Below, piece by piece: positions 33,560 to 42,307 of a stretch of 64,000 nt of DNA. A model generated the notes under the pieces. The model worked only from the letters and a program-made list of their open reading frames with translations, had not been told where the DNA came from and ran no database searches. This DNA comes from Klebsiella michiganensis (GTDB lineage Bacteria; Pseudomonadota; Gammaproteobacteria; Enterobacterales; Enterobacteriaceae). The DNA lies in assembly GCA_000963575.1 (NCBI GenBank), contig CP011077.1, forward strand, positions 3,100,001 to 3,164,000, read 5' to 3'. Every line of letters begins with the position of its first letter. The stretch's first letter is position 1. The position numbers were made by a program, and so were the translations under genes.

Positions 33560-34993
33560 ACCTCTGTGTCCGATTCTGCCTCACTTGCTACCTTTCTGTT
33601 TCACGATTACGAAACCTTCGGCAAAAGCCCTTCGCTGGACAGACCGGCTCAGTTTGCCGCGATTCGCACCGACGGTGAATTTAACGTTATTGGCGATCCG
33701 GAAGTGTTTTACTGCAAGCCTGCGGATGACTACCTGCCTCAGCCTGAAGCCGTGATGATCACCGGTATAACGCCCCAGCAGGCGCTGGCACGCGGCGAGA
33801 ACGAAGCGGCCTTCGCTAAACGCATTCACGACATCTTCACGGTGCCAAAGACCTGCGTGGTAGGCTACAACAACGTACGTTTTGACGACGAAGTGACGCG
33901 GAATATCTTTTACCGTAACTTCTACGATCCCTATGCCTGGAGCTGGCAAAACGACAATTCTCGCTGGGATTTGCTCGACGTGATGCGGGCCTGCTACGCC
34001 CTGCGCCCCGAAGGCATCGTCTGGCCGGAAAACGAGGACGGGCTGCCAAGCTTCCGCCTTGAACATCTCACCAAAGCCAACGGCATTGAACACGCCAACG
34101 CGCACGATGCCATGTCAGATGTTTACGCCACCATCGCGATGGCTCAGCTGGTGAAAACCCGCCAGCCGCGCCTGTTTGACTATCTCTACAGCCACCGCTC
34201 AAAGCAGAAGTTACAGACGCTGATTGATATCCCGCAGATGAAACCGCTAGTCCACGTATCCGGCATGTTCGGTGCCCAGCGCGGCAATACCAGTTGGATA
34301 GCGCCGCTGGCCTGGCACCCGGACAACCGCAATGCGGTCATTATGGTAGACCTGGCCGGGGATATCTCTCCCCTGCTGGAGCTGGATGCCAGCACCCTGC
34401 GTGAGCGCCTGTACACGCCCAAAGCCGAACTGGGGAATAGCGCGGCGGTGCCAATTAAGCTGGTGCACCTGAATAAGTGCCCGGTGCTGGCCGTCGCCAA
34501 CACGCTGCGCCCGGAGGATGCTGAACGCCTCGGCATTAACCGCCAGCAATGTCTTGATAACCTGAAAGTGCTGCGCGAACACCCGGAAGTTCGTGAAAAA
34601 GTGGTGGCGCTGTTTGCCGAAGCCGAGCCGTTTGTGCCTTCCGATAACGTTGATGCCCAGCTTTACAACGGCTTCTTTAGCGATGCCGACCGGGCCGCAA
34701 TGCGTATCGTGCTGCAAACAGACCCGCAGAATCTGCCGGCGCTGGATATTACCTTTGCCGATAAGCGCATTGAGAAACTGCTGTTCAACTATCGCGCGCG
34801 CAACTGGCCGGGCACGTTAAGCGAAGAGGAGCAAAACAGCTGGCTGCAGTATCGCCGCGACGTGCTTTCCCAGGAGGCCCTGCAGGCCTATGCCCTTGAG
34901 CTGGAAGCGCTGTACAACCAGTATGAAGGGGATAAAGAGAAAATGGCGCTGCTAAAAGCGCTGTTTGAATATGCCCAGTACCTGGTCGGTTAA
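33539..34993 (+). CDS. sbcB: Exodeoxyribonuclease I
   Basis: SbcB is a 3'-5' single-strand DNA exonuclease (ExoI) used in recombination and mismatch repair. The DEDD-type catalytic core is intact: FLFHDYETFG (first Asp/Glu), the segment VGYNNVRFDDEV, and NAHDAMSDV near residue 185. The C-terminal half matches the SH3-like and helical domains of E. coli ExoI (475 aa). The exact start is uncertain: TTG 33530, ATG 33539, ATG 33554 and GTG 33566 are all in frame and none has a strong ribosome site. Conservation with E. coli begins at TFLFHDYETFG. Confidence 0.93.
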   Translation: MITSSMVTSVSDSASLATFLFHDYETFGKSPSLDRPAQFAAIRTDGEFNVIGDPEVFYCKPADDYLPQPEAVMITGITPQQALARGENEAAFAKRIHDIFTVPKTCVVGYNNVRFDDEVTRNIFYRNFYDPYAWSWQNDNSRWDLLDVMRACYALRPEGIVWPENEDGLPSFRLEHLTKANGIEHANAHDAMSDVYATIAMAQLVKTRQPRLFDYLYSHRSKQKLQTLIDIPQMKPLVHVSGMFGAQRGNTSWIAPLAWHPDNRNAVIMVDLAGDISPLLELDASTLRERLYTPKAELGNSAAVPIKLVHLNKCPVLAVANTLRPEDAERLGINRQQCLDNLKVLREHPEVREKVVALFAEAEPFVPSDNVDAQLYNGFFSDADRAAMRIVLQTDPQNLPALDITFADKRIEKLLFNYRARNWPGTLSEEEQNSWLQYRRDVLSQEALQAYALELEALYNQYEGDKEKMALLKALFEYAQYLVG

Positions 34994-35010
34994 TCTTTCC
35001 TGCATGCCCC

Positions 35011-35046
35011 AAAAAAAAAGCTCCCGAGGACGGGAGCTTTTTTTAT
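35011..35046. terminator. Bidirectional terminator between sbcB and plaP
   Basis: AAAAAAGCTCCCG / CGGGAGCTTTTTTT with a short loop; A-run and T-run on the two sides serve both convergent genes. Confidence 0.92.
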
Positions 35047-35058
35047 ATCAGAAACCGA

Positions 35059-36423
35059 TTATGCGGCGTCTTCGTTGTACTGTGGCACCGGGTTACGGAA
35101 GCTGCGGGTCACGCAGGCCAGGTAAACCAGGCCAATACCGCCCCAAATCAGGCCCAGAATCATCGAGCTTTCTTCCAGGTTGATCCACAGCGCGCCAACC
35201 GTCAGAGCACCACATACCGGCAGTACCAGATAGTTAAAGTGGTCTTTCAGCGTTTTGTTACGCTTTTCGCGGATCCAGAACTGCGAGATAACCGACAGGT
35301 TAACGAAGGTGAACGCGACCAGCGCCCCAAAGTTAATCAGCGCCGTGGCAGTCACCAGGTCGAAACGAATCGCTAACAGAGCAATGGCCCCAACCAGCAG
35401 TACGTTCCATGCCGGGGTACGCCATTTCGGATGAATGTAACCGAAGAAGCGAGTCGGGAACACGCCATCACGCCCCATCACATACATCAGACGAGAAACG
35501 CCCGCATGAGCAGCCATACCGGAGGCCAGTACAGTCACGCTGGAGAAAATCAGCACGCCCCACTGGAAGGTTTTACCGGCCACATACAGCATAATTTCCG
35601 GCTGAGATGCGTCTGGATCTTTAAAGCGAGAAATGTCCGGGAAGTAAAGTTGCAGGAAGTAAGACGCAACGATAAATACCATCCCGCCAATCAGCGCAGT
35701 CAGGAAGATCGCCTTTGGAATTACACGCTCAGCATCTTTCGTCTCTTCAGACAGTGAAGATATCCCGTCAAAGCCCAGGAACGAGAAGCACAGGATGGTT
35801 GCCCCGGTGATCATCGGTACCACATGGGCATCACCGGACCAGAACGGACGAGTACTTGCCAGCGTCGCTGAGCCTTCACCGTGATAAACCCCATAAATGA
35901 TCAAGCCTACAATGACGGAGACAATCCCCATCTGCAGCACCACGATCAGGGTGTTGAAATTAGCCACGGTTTTGATGCTGCGCAGGTTAGAGATGGTCAT
36001 AAAGGCCACCAGCGCAACAACAAATATCCACGACGGCACACTCGGCACCAGCGCTTCAAAGTAAATTTTTGCCAGCAGAATGTTGATCATCGGCATGAAC
36101 AGATAGTCCAGCAGCGACGACCAGCCAACCATAAACCCAACGGTAGGGTTAATGGATTTCTGTGCGTAGGTATAGGCGGAGCCCGCAGACGGGAAACGAC
36201 GCACCAGCTTGCCGTAGCTCAGCGCGGTGAACAGGATCGCCACCAGAGCAAAGGCATAAGCCGTCGGCACATGGCCATCGGTCATCCCGGAAACAATACC
36301 GAAAGTATCAAACAAGGTCATCGGCTGCATGTAGGCAAGGCCCATCATGACTACCGGAACCAGCGTCAGGGTCTTACGCAGACCTGGGCGGGTGTTTGCA
36401 CCTGCGGTGACGTTAAGCGACAT
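35059..36423 (-). CDS. plaP: Low-affinity putrescine importer PlaP
   Basis: PlaP is an APC-family inner-membrane permease for putrescine that in E. coli supports pili-driven surface motility. The product follows E. coli PlaP along its length (GLAYMQPMTLFDTFGIVSGMTDGHVPTAYAFA, SFLGFDGISSLSEETKDAERVIPKAIF), about 12 helices, 454 residues. I start at the ATG at 36423 (MSLNVTAG); the upstream in-frame ATG at 36495 adds 24 residues with no homologue. It is closely related to PuuP (3588-4976), so the window holds two putrescine importers with different neighbourhoods. Confidence 0.94.
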   Translation of the reverse strand: MSLNVTAGANTRPGLRKTLTLVPVVMMGLAYMQPMTLFDTFGIVSGMTDGHVPTAYAFALVAILFTALSYGKLVRRFPSAGSAYTYAQKSINPTVGFMVGWSSLLDYLFMPMINILLAKIYFEALVPSVPSWIFVVALVAFMTISNLRSIKTVANFNTLIVVLQMGIVSVIVGLIIYGVYHGEGSATLASTRPFWSGDAHVVPMITGATILCFSFLGFDGISSLSEETKDAERVIPKAIFLTALIGGMVFIVASYFLQLYFPDISRFKDPDASQPEIMLYVAGKTFQWGVLIFSSVTVLASGMAAHAGVSRLMYVMGRDGVFPTRFFGYIHPKWRTPAWNVLLVGAIALLAIRFDLVTATALINFGALVAFTFVNLSVISQFWIREKRNKTLKDHFNYLVLPVCGALTVGALWINLEESSMILGLIWGGIGLVYLACVTRSFRNPVPQYNEDAA

Positions 36424-36589
36424 GGTTGTTTCCCTCGGTGGAGAAAGCCTGCGCAAAAGCAAAAATCTGCCCCATCTTAATTTCCTCGGCGACACGACTG
36501 TCGTTTTTTAAAAGCTAGTATCTATCCGGTACGAAGCCCGGCCTCTTGGTTTTTTTGGCAAATGCCGTTTGTCTGACTTAATTGATTGC

Positions 36590-36622
36590 AAAAAAATAAC
36601 CGACGTCTCTTAAACGTCGGTT
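36590..36622 (-). terminator. Terminator 228 bases downstream of yeeY
   Basis: AACCGACGT / ACGTCGGTT stem followed on the minus strand by TATTTTTTTG. It ends transcription coming from yeeY and lies in the 426-base gap upstream of plaP. The rest of that gap (36623-36849) shows no gene and would be a long yeeY 3' untranslated region. Confidence 0.75.
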
Positions 36623-36849
36623 AGTTTTCTATTTTGCAGGCCGCATATTTTGCACCATTTGAAGGCACAATGACAAGATGTTAAAGCCATCTTTGTTAAT
36701 TTCTTTTTCGGCGCTGGCGGAAGTAAAACCTCCCACATTTGCTACCGCAGAAGAAGATAGGCCTGTTCCCGCGTATCACTGCCCTAACCTACTGCCGGGC
36801 AGACATTGAACATAGCCAGGTTCGCCCCATCCCGCCAGTCAAAAAGGCA

Positions 36850-37770
36850 CTATTTTTCTACTGGCATATAGACCTGGGCGATGTGGAGGTCGGCGACGAT
36901 TTTTTCGCGCCACCATTCGCTGGCCAGCCCGGCCGTTTGCTCATTCCAGCCTATCCATACCGGCACATAAGGCACCTGCCCGGCGACCTGCTTTTCCACC
37001 AGCGCGCCGCTCTCAATATAGCGCTGTGCCATATAGCGCGGCATATACCCGCAGCCAATGCCGCTGATTTGCAGCTCAAGCTTGGTTTTGAAATCAAACA
37101 CGGTGATGGCCTCCTGCTCTTCGAGCAAATGCAAAGCTCTGGCAGACTCGATTCTGGAGGTATCACCCACCACCACCGCCCGGGACTGCTTGACCAGGCG
37201 GCGTGGCAGCGGCTCCTGCGCTTTCGCCAGCGAATGATGTGGCGCCACGACAAAAACTATCTCCAGTCTGCCCAGAAGCGTAAAGCCAAAACCGCTCAGC
37301 GAAGGTGGTTCACTCATCGCCCCAACAATAATGTCCGCCCGCCCTTCCGTTAGCGCCTCCCATGAGCCGCCCAGTACATCATTGATGAACTTTAGTCGCG
37401 TCACGCTGTAACTTTGATAAAACGCTTCGATTAACGGCGTCAGCAAAGAAAAAGGAAAGGCGTTGTCCACGCCGATGGTGAGTTCGTGCTCCCAGCCCTG
37501 CTGGAGTTTAATCGCCTGCTTTTCCAGCTCACGAACCGAATGCAGAATTTCACGTCCTTTTTCCAGCAAGAGTTGGCCAGTACGCGTAAAACGTGCCCGA
37601 TGGCCGCTGCGGTCGAGGATTTGAATGTTAAGGTCGCTTTCCAGCTTTTGAACGCTGTAGCTCAGCGCCGAAGGGGTTTTAAAAAGCTTTGCCGCCGCAG
37701 CAGCAAAGCTTCCTTCTTTATCCAGCGCATCAAGGATGACCAGTACGTCCAACAAAGGTTTCATACTCAC
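36850..37770 (-). CDS. yeeY: LysR-family regulator YeeY
   Basis: YeeY is a LysR-type regulator (306 aa) whose N-terminal helix-turn-helix reads GSFAAAAAKLFKTPSALSYSVQKLESDLNI. Position between plaP and yeeZ and overall sequence match E. coli YeeY, for which no regulon is firmly known. It lies 32 bases downstream of yeeZ on the same strand, consistent with a yeeZY unit. Confidence 0.9.
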   Translation of the reverse strand: MSMKPLLDVLVILDALDKEGSFAAAAAKLFKTPSALSYSVQKLESDLNIQILDRSGHRARFTRTGQLLLEKGREILHSVRELEKQAIKLQQGWEHELTIGVDNAFPFSLLTPLIEAFYQSYSVTRLKFINDVLGGSWEALTEGRADIIVGAMSEPPSLSGFGFTLLGRLEIVFVVAPHHSLAKAQEPLPRRLVKQSRAVVVGDTSRIESARALHLLEEQEAITVFDFKTKLELQISGIGCGYMPRYMAQRYIESGALVEKQVAGQVPYVPVWIGWNEQTAGLASEWWREKIVADLHIAQVYMPVEK

Positions 37771-37802
37771 CCCCGGGTGCGCTTAGCCCGCCGGCGCTGA
37801 AC

Positions 37803-38630
37803 TTACTGCATCGGCATAACCAGCGGATTAGGATATTGATATTCGAAGCCTAGCTCATTACAGATCCGGCTGCCGTCAATCAGCTTGCCATGGCCGCTCG
37901 CCGCGTCCTGACGGAACGACGGTGCCTCAAGGCCAATTTGCCTGGCCATAAGCGAATAGAACTCTTCCCGCGTTGGGTGAGTCGGGGCACAAAGATTATA
38001 GACTCGCCCACCTTTTGGTGCCTGAAGCAGCAACGTAATGGCCGAAATCACATCTTCCAGATGGACCAGGTTCACGCCGTGCTGCCCGTTTGCCACATCC
38101 GTTTTCCCCGCCAGAAAACGCCCGGGATGACGTTCTGGCCCCACCAGCCCCGCGAGGCGGAGGATATCCACGGACGTCCCCGGCAGCTTGTGCAGCCAGT
38201 CTTCCAGCTCTTTAAGCACTTTGCCACTGGCGGTGACTGGGTTAAGCGGGGCCGTCTCTTTGACGTTACCCTCGCCGTCACCATACACGGAGGTCGAGCT
38301 GGTAAATATAATACGCGGCACGGAATGCGCGAGCGCGCTGTCGACAATTTCCTGCACCGCCTGCAGATAAAAATCATCGCCTTCACCGCTGCGTCGGGCG
38401 GGAAGCGTCACCACTAACGCATCAACATTCAGCAGCGCTTCCAGATCGTCACTGTCGCAAACCAGTTCCGGCTGCAGATGTAACTGGTAACTTTCAATCC
38501 CGCACATGCGGGCAGCCTCTACGCCATCCAGCGTCGTTTTGCTGCCGGTGACCTGATAACCACGCGCTGACAATGAGAGCGCCAGCGGCATTCCCAACCA
38601 CCCTAACCCGACTATTGCGACCCTTTTCAT
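37803..38630 (-). CDS. yeeZ: NAD(P)-binding epimerase-like protein YeeZ
   Basis: YeeZ is a Rossmann-fold protein of the extended SDR family (275 aa, E. coli 274). It begins with the dinucleotide motif VAIVGLGWLGMPLALSLSARG and contains FTSSTSVYGDGEG in the catalytic-loop region. Its reaction is unknown. It is divergent from the his operon leader with about 200 bases between, as in E. coli. Confidence 0.93.
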   Translation of the reverse strand: MKRVAIVGLGWLGMPLALSLSARGYQVTGSKTTLDGVEAARMCGIESYQLHLQPELVCDSDDLEALLNVDALVVTLPARRSGEGDDFYLQAVQEIVDSALAHSVPRIIFTSSTSVYGDGEGNVKETAPLNPVTASGKVLKELEDWLHKLPGTSVDILRLAGLVGPERHPGRFLAGKTDVANGQHGVNLVHLEDVISAITLLLQAPKGGRVYNLCAPTHPTREEFYSLMARQIGLEAPSFRQDAASGHGKLIDGSRICNELGFEYQYPNPLVMPMQ

Positions 38631-38830
38631 GCCTTGTCTCCTGACCTCGCAGCATTATCTTCTGACGAGTGAATTTAGCTCTCACTTAAGGCTACGCCAC
38701 CCGGACAGAACTGACAATTCCCTCTGCCTTACAGAATATTAATCAACGGGGAAAAAACCCCTTGCGCTCAATGCGTCATCTGGTTTACGTTAATTGGCAC
38801 ATAATGAATAGTCATTCATACGAGAATTTT

Positions 38831-38881
38831 ATGACACGCGTTCAGTTTAAAAACCACCATCATCACCATCACCCTGACTAG
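38831..38881 (+). CDS. hisL: his operon leader peptide HisL
   Basis: A 16-residue peptide, MTRVQFKNHHHHHHPD, carries six consecutive His codons that sense charged tRNA-His for attenuation. E. coli HisL has seven; here the first is replaced by Asn (AAC). An attenuator hairpin follows about 60 bases later. Confidence 0.97.
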   Translation: MTRVQFKNHHHHHHPD

Positions 38882-38939
38882 TCTTTCAGGCGATTGGTGC
38901 TGGGAGACGAAAAGATCTTCCAGTGGTGCGTGAACGCGA

Positions 38940-38977
38940 GAAAAAGCCCCCGGAAGATATCTTCCGGGGGCTTTTTT
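38940..38977 (+). terminator. his operon attenuator
   Basis: AAAAAGCCCCCGGAAGAT pairs with ATCTTCCGGGGGCTTTTT, a perfect long stem followed by TTTTTT. It lies between hisL and hisG and stops transcription when His codons are read quickly. Confidence 0.95.
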
Positions 38978-39016
38978 ATTGGGCGTCAGACAGGAATTGA
39001 TAAGGGGTAACTACCG

Positions 39017-39916
39017 ATGACCGACAACAACCGTTTACGCATAGCTATGCAGAAATCTGGCCGTCTTAGCGATGATTCACGCGAATTACTCGCCCGCTGC
39101 GGCATAAAAATCAACCTGCACACCCAACGCCTGATTGCGCTGGCCGAAAACATGCCCATCGACATTCTTCGCGTTCGCGATGACGACATTCCAGGGCTGG
39201 TAATGGACGGCGTAGTGGACCTCGGTATCATCGGTGAAAACGTCCTCGAAGAAGAGCTCCTGACGCGCCGCGCCCAGGGCGAAGATCCGCGCTATTACAC
39301 GCTGCGTCGCCTGGATTTTGGCGGTTGCCGCCTGTCGCTGGCGACTGCCGTGGACGAACCCTGGGATGGCCCGGCCAGCCTCAACAACAAACGCATCGCA
39401 ACCTCTTACCCGCACCTGTTAAAGCGCTATCTCGACCAAAAAGGCGTGCAGTTTAAATCCTGCCTGTTGAACGGTTCGGTGGAAGTGGCGCCGCGCGCCG
39501 GCCTGGCCGATGCCATCTGTGATCTGGTGTCTACTGGTGCAACGCTTGAAGCTAACGGCCTGCGTGAAGTCGAAGTTATCTACCGCTCCAAAGCCTGCCT
39601 GATCCAGCGCGATGGCGAAATGCCGGCAGCCAAACAGCAGCTGATCGACAAACTGCTGACCCGTATCCAGGGCGTGATTCAGGCCCGCGAGTCCAAGTAC
39701 ATCATGATGCACGCCCCAACCGAGCGTCTGGATGAAGTCATTGCCCTGCTGCCGGGTGCCGAGCGCCCAACCATTCTGCCGCTGGCCGGCGATCAGCAGC
39801 GCGTGGCGATGCACATGGTGAGCAGCGAGACGCTGTTCTGGGAAACCATGGAAAAACTGAAGGCGCTGGGTGCCAGCTCCATTCTGGTACTGCCAATTGA
39901 GAAGATGATGGAGTGA
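39017..39916 (+). CDS. hisG: ATP phosphoribosyltransferase HisG
   Basis: HisG catalyses the first step of histidine synthesis, joining ATP and PRPP, and is feedback-inhibited by histidine. The 299-residue long-form enzyme matches E. coli HisG in length and sequence, with MTDNNRLRIAMQKSGRLSDDSRELLARCGIKI at the N-terminus and the C-terminal regulatory domain ending SSILVLPIEKMME. Expression is set by the hisL attenuator. hisD follows 4 bases later. Confidence 0.97.
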   Translation: MTDNNRLRIAMQKSGRLSDDSRELLARCGIKINLHTQRLIALAENMPIDILRVRDDDIPGLVMDGVVDLGIIGENVLEEELLTRRAQGEDPRYYTLRRLDFGGCRLSLATAVDEPWDGPASLNNKRIATSYPHLLKRYLDQKGVQFKSCLLNGSVEVAPRAGLADAICDLVSTGATLEANGLREVEVIYRSKACLIQRDGEMPAAKQQLIDKLLTRIQGVIQARESKYIMMHAPTERLDEVIALLPGAERPTILPLAGDQQRVAMHMVSSETLFWETMEKLKALGASSILVLPIEKMME

Positions 39917-39920
39917 TGGG

Positions 39921-41228
39921 ATGAGCAACTTCAACACGCTGATTAACTGGAACGACTGTGATGAGGGCGCCCGCCGTGCGCTGCTGATGCGCCCGGCCAT
40001 TTCGGCTTCGGACAGCATCACCCGTACCGTGGCAGACATTCTGAACAGCGTTAAAAGCAACGGGGACGCCGCCCTGCGAGAATACAGCGCGAAGTTCGAT
40101 AAAACTGAAGTGAAGCAGTTGCAAGTCACTCAGCAGCAAATCGATGAAGCCGGGGCGAGACTCGGCCGCGAGATTAAAGAGGCGATGGCCGTGGCCGTGG
40201 CTAACATCGAGAAGTTCCACCTCGCGCAGCAGCTTGCTCCGGTGGATGTGGAAACCATGCCCGGCGTACGCTGCCAGCAGGTGACTCGCCCAGTAGCCTC
40301 CGTGGGCCTGTATATTCCAGGCGGCACTGCCCCGCTGTTCTCGACCGTGCTGATGCTGGCCACCCCTGCCCGCATCGCTGGCTGTAAAAAAGTGGTGCTT
40401 TGCTCACCGCCGCCGATTGCCGACGAGATCCTTTACGCGGCCCAGCTTTGCGGCGTGCAGGAAGTGTTTCAGGTCGGCGGAGCCCAGGCTATTGCTGCGC
40501 TGGCATTAGGCACAGAAAGCATCCCGAAAGTGGACAAAATTTTTGGGCCGGGCAACGCCTTCGTCACCGAAGCAAAGCGCCAGGTCAGCCAGCGTCTCGA
40601 CGGCGCGGCCATTGATATGCCTGCCGGCCCGTCAGAAGTGCTGGTGATCGCCGATAGCGGCGCCACGCCAGACTTTGTCGCATCCGACCTGCTTTCTCAG
40701 GCAGAACACGGCCCGGATTCGCAAGTGATCCTGTTGACCCCGGACAGCGCCATGGCTCAGGCCGTAGCCGATGCCGTTGAGCGCCAGCTGGCTGCCCTGC
40801 CGCGCGCAGAAACCGCCCGCAAAGCGCTGGAAAGCAGCCGCTTAATTATTGCCCGGGATCTGGCGCAGTGCATTGAGATCTCGAATCAGTATGGCCCTGA
40901 GCATCTGATCATTCAGACCCGCAACGCCCGTGAGCTGGTGGATGATATTACCAGCGCAGGTTCGGTATTTCTTGGCGACTGGTCGCCTGAATCCGCCGGG
41001 GATTATGCCTCCGGGACGAATCACGTGCTGCCGACCTACGGGTACACCTCCACCTGCTCAAGCCTCGGGCTGGCGGACTTCCAGAAGCGCATGACCGTGC
41101 AGGAGCTTTCTCCGCAAGGTTTTGCCTCTCTGGCAAAAACCATTGAAACCCTGGCCGCCGCCGAGCAGCTTACCGCCCACAAAAACGCCGTTACCCTACG
41201 CGTCGCCGCCCTGAAGGAGCAAGCATGA
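39921..41228 (+). CDS. hisD: Histidinol dehydrogenase HisD
   Basis: HisD oxidises L-histidinol to histidine in two NAD-dependent steps, the last reactions of the pathway. The 435-residue protein has the zinc and active-site segments FGPGNAFVTEAKRQ, EHGPDSQVILLT, GPEHLIIQT and SGTNHVLPTYG. It shares a 4-base ATGA overlap with hisC. Confidence 0.97.
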   Translation: MSNFNTLINWNDCDEGARRALLMRPAISASDSITRTVADILNSVKSNGDAALREYSAKFDKTEVKQLQVTQQQIDEAGARLGREIKEAMAVAVANIEKFHLAQQLAPVDVETMPGVRCQQVTRPVASVGLYIPGGTAPLFSTVLMLATPARIAGCKKVVLCSPPPIADEILYAAQLCGVQEVFQVGGAQAIAALALGTESIPKVDKIFGPGNAFVTEAKRQVSQRLDGAAIDMPAGPSEVLVIADSGATPDFVASDLLSQAEHGPDSQVILLTPDSAMAQAVADAVERQLAALPRAETARKALESSRLIIARDLAQCIEISNQYGPEHLIIQTRNARELVDDITSAGSVFLGDWSPESAGDYASGTNHVLPTYGYTSTCSSLGLADFQKRMTVQELSPQGFASLAKTIETLAAAEQLTAHKNAVTLRVAALKEQA

Positions 41229-42307
41229 GCATCGAAGAGTTAGCCCGCGCCAACGTTCGCGCCCTGACCCCTTATCAGTCCGCCCGTCGCCTGGGCGGGA
41301 ACGGTGACGTCTGGCTGAATGCCAACGAATATCCGACGCCGGTGGAGTTTCAGTTAACCGCGCAGACGCTGAACCGCTACCCGGAATGCCAGCCAAAGCA
41401 GGTGATCGCCAATTACGCCAGCTATGCGGGCGTGAAGCCTGAGCAGGTTTTGGTGAGCCGCGGTGCGGATGAAGGTATCGAGTTGCTGATTCGCGCGTTT
41501 TGCGAACCCGGCAAAGACGCCATTCTCTATTGCCCGCCGACGTACGGTATGTACACCGTCAGCGCCGAGACTTTTGGCGTGGAGTGCCGCACCGTGGCCA
41601 CGCTGGACAACTGGCAACTGGATCTTCCGGCGATTGCAGAAAACCTTACCGGCGTAAAAGTCGTCTATGTTTGCAGCCCAAACAACCCGACCGGCCAGTT
41701 GATCAACCCGCAAGATTTGCGCGTCCTGCTGGAAATGACTCGCGGTAAAGCGCTGGTGGTAGCCGATGAAGCGTATATTGAGTTTTGCCCCCAGGCGACA
41801 CTGGCAGGCTGGCTTGAAGAATACCCAAACCTGGTGGTGCTGCGGACGCTTTCTAAGGCGTTTGCGCTGGCCGGCCTGCGCTGCGGCTTTACGCTTGCCA
41901 ATGAAGAAGTCATCAACCTGCTGCTAAAGGTCATCGCCCCGTATCCGCTTTCCACGCCGGTGGCCGACATCGCTGCTCAGGCGCTTAGCCCACAGGGCAT
42001 TAATGCGATGCGCGAGCGCGTTGCCGAAGTGCTGCTTAATCGCCAGTACCTGATTAACGAACTGAAAAACGTGCCTTGCGTCGAGCAGGTGTTCGACAGC
42101 GAAACCAACTACATCATCGCCAGAATTACCGCCTCCAGCGCAGTCTTTAAATCGCTGTGGGATCAGGGCATTATCTTACGTGACCAGAATAAACAACCGA
42201 CGTTAAGCGGCTGCCTGCGCATCAGCATCGGCACGCGCGAAGAGTGCCAGCGCGCCATTGAGGCGCTGCGTCAGCAACCCGGCCTGCAGGCCACGGAGAG
42301 CAAATGA
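41225..42307 (+). CDS. hisC: Histidinol-phosphate aminotransferase HisC
   Basis: HisC is a PLP-dependent fold-type I aminotransferase that makes histidinol phosphate from imidazole acetol phosphate and glutamate. The 360-residue chain has CSPNNPTGQLI, DEAYIEF and the PLP lysine in RTLSKAFALAGLRCG. It overlaps both neighbours by ATGA. Confidence 0.97.
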   Translation: MSIEELARANVRALTPYQSARRLGGNGDVWLNANEYPTPVEFQLTAQTLNRYPECQPKQVIANYASYAGVKPEQVLVSRGADEGIELLIRAFCEPGKDAILYCPPTYGMYTVSAETFGVECRTVATLDNWQLDLPAIAENLTGVKVVYVCSPNNPTGQLINPQDLRVLLEMTRGKALVVADEAYIEFCPQATLAGWLEEYPNLVVLRTLSKAFALAGLRCGFTLANEEVINLLLKVIAPYPLSTPVADIAAQALSPQGINAMRERVAEVLLNRQYLINELKNVPCVEQVFDSETNYIIARITASSAVFKSLWDQGIILRDQNKQPTLSGCLRISIGTREECQRAIEALRQQPGLQATESK

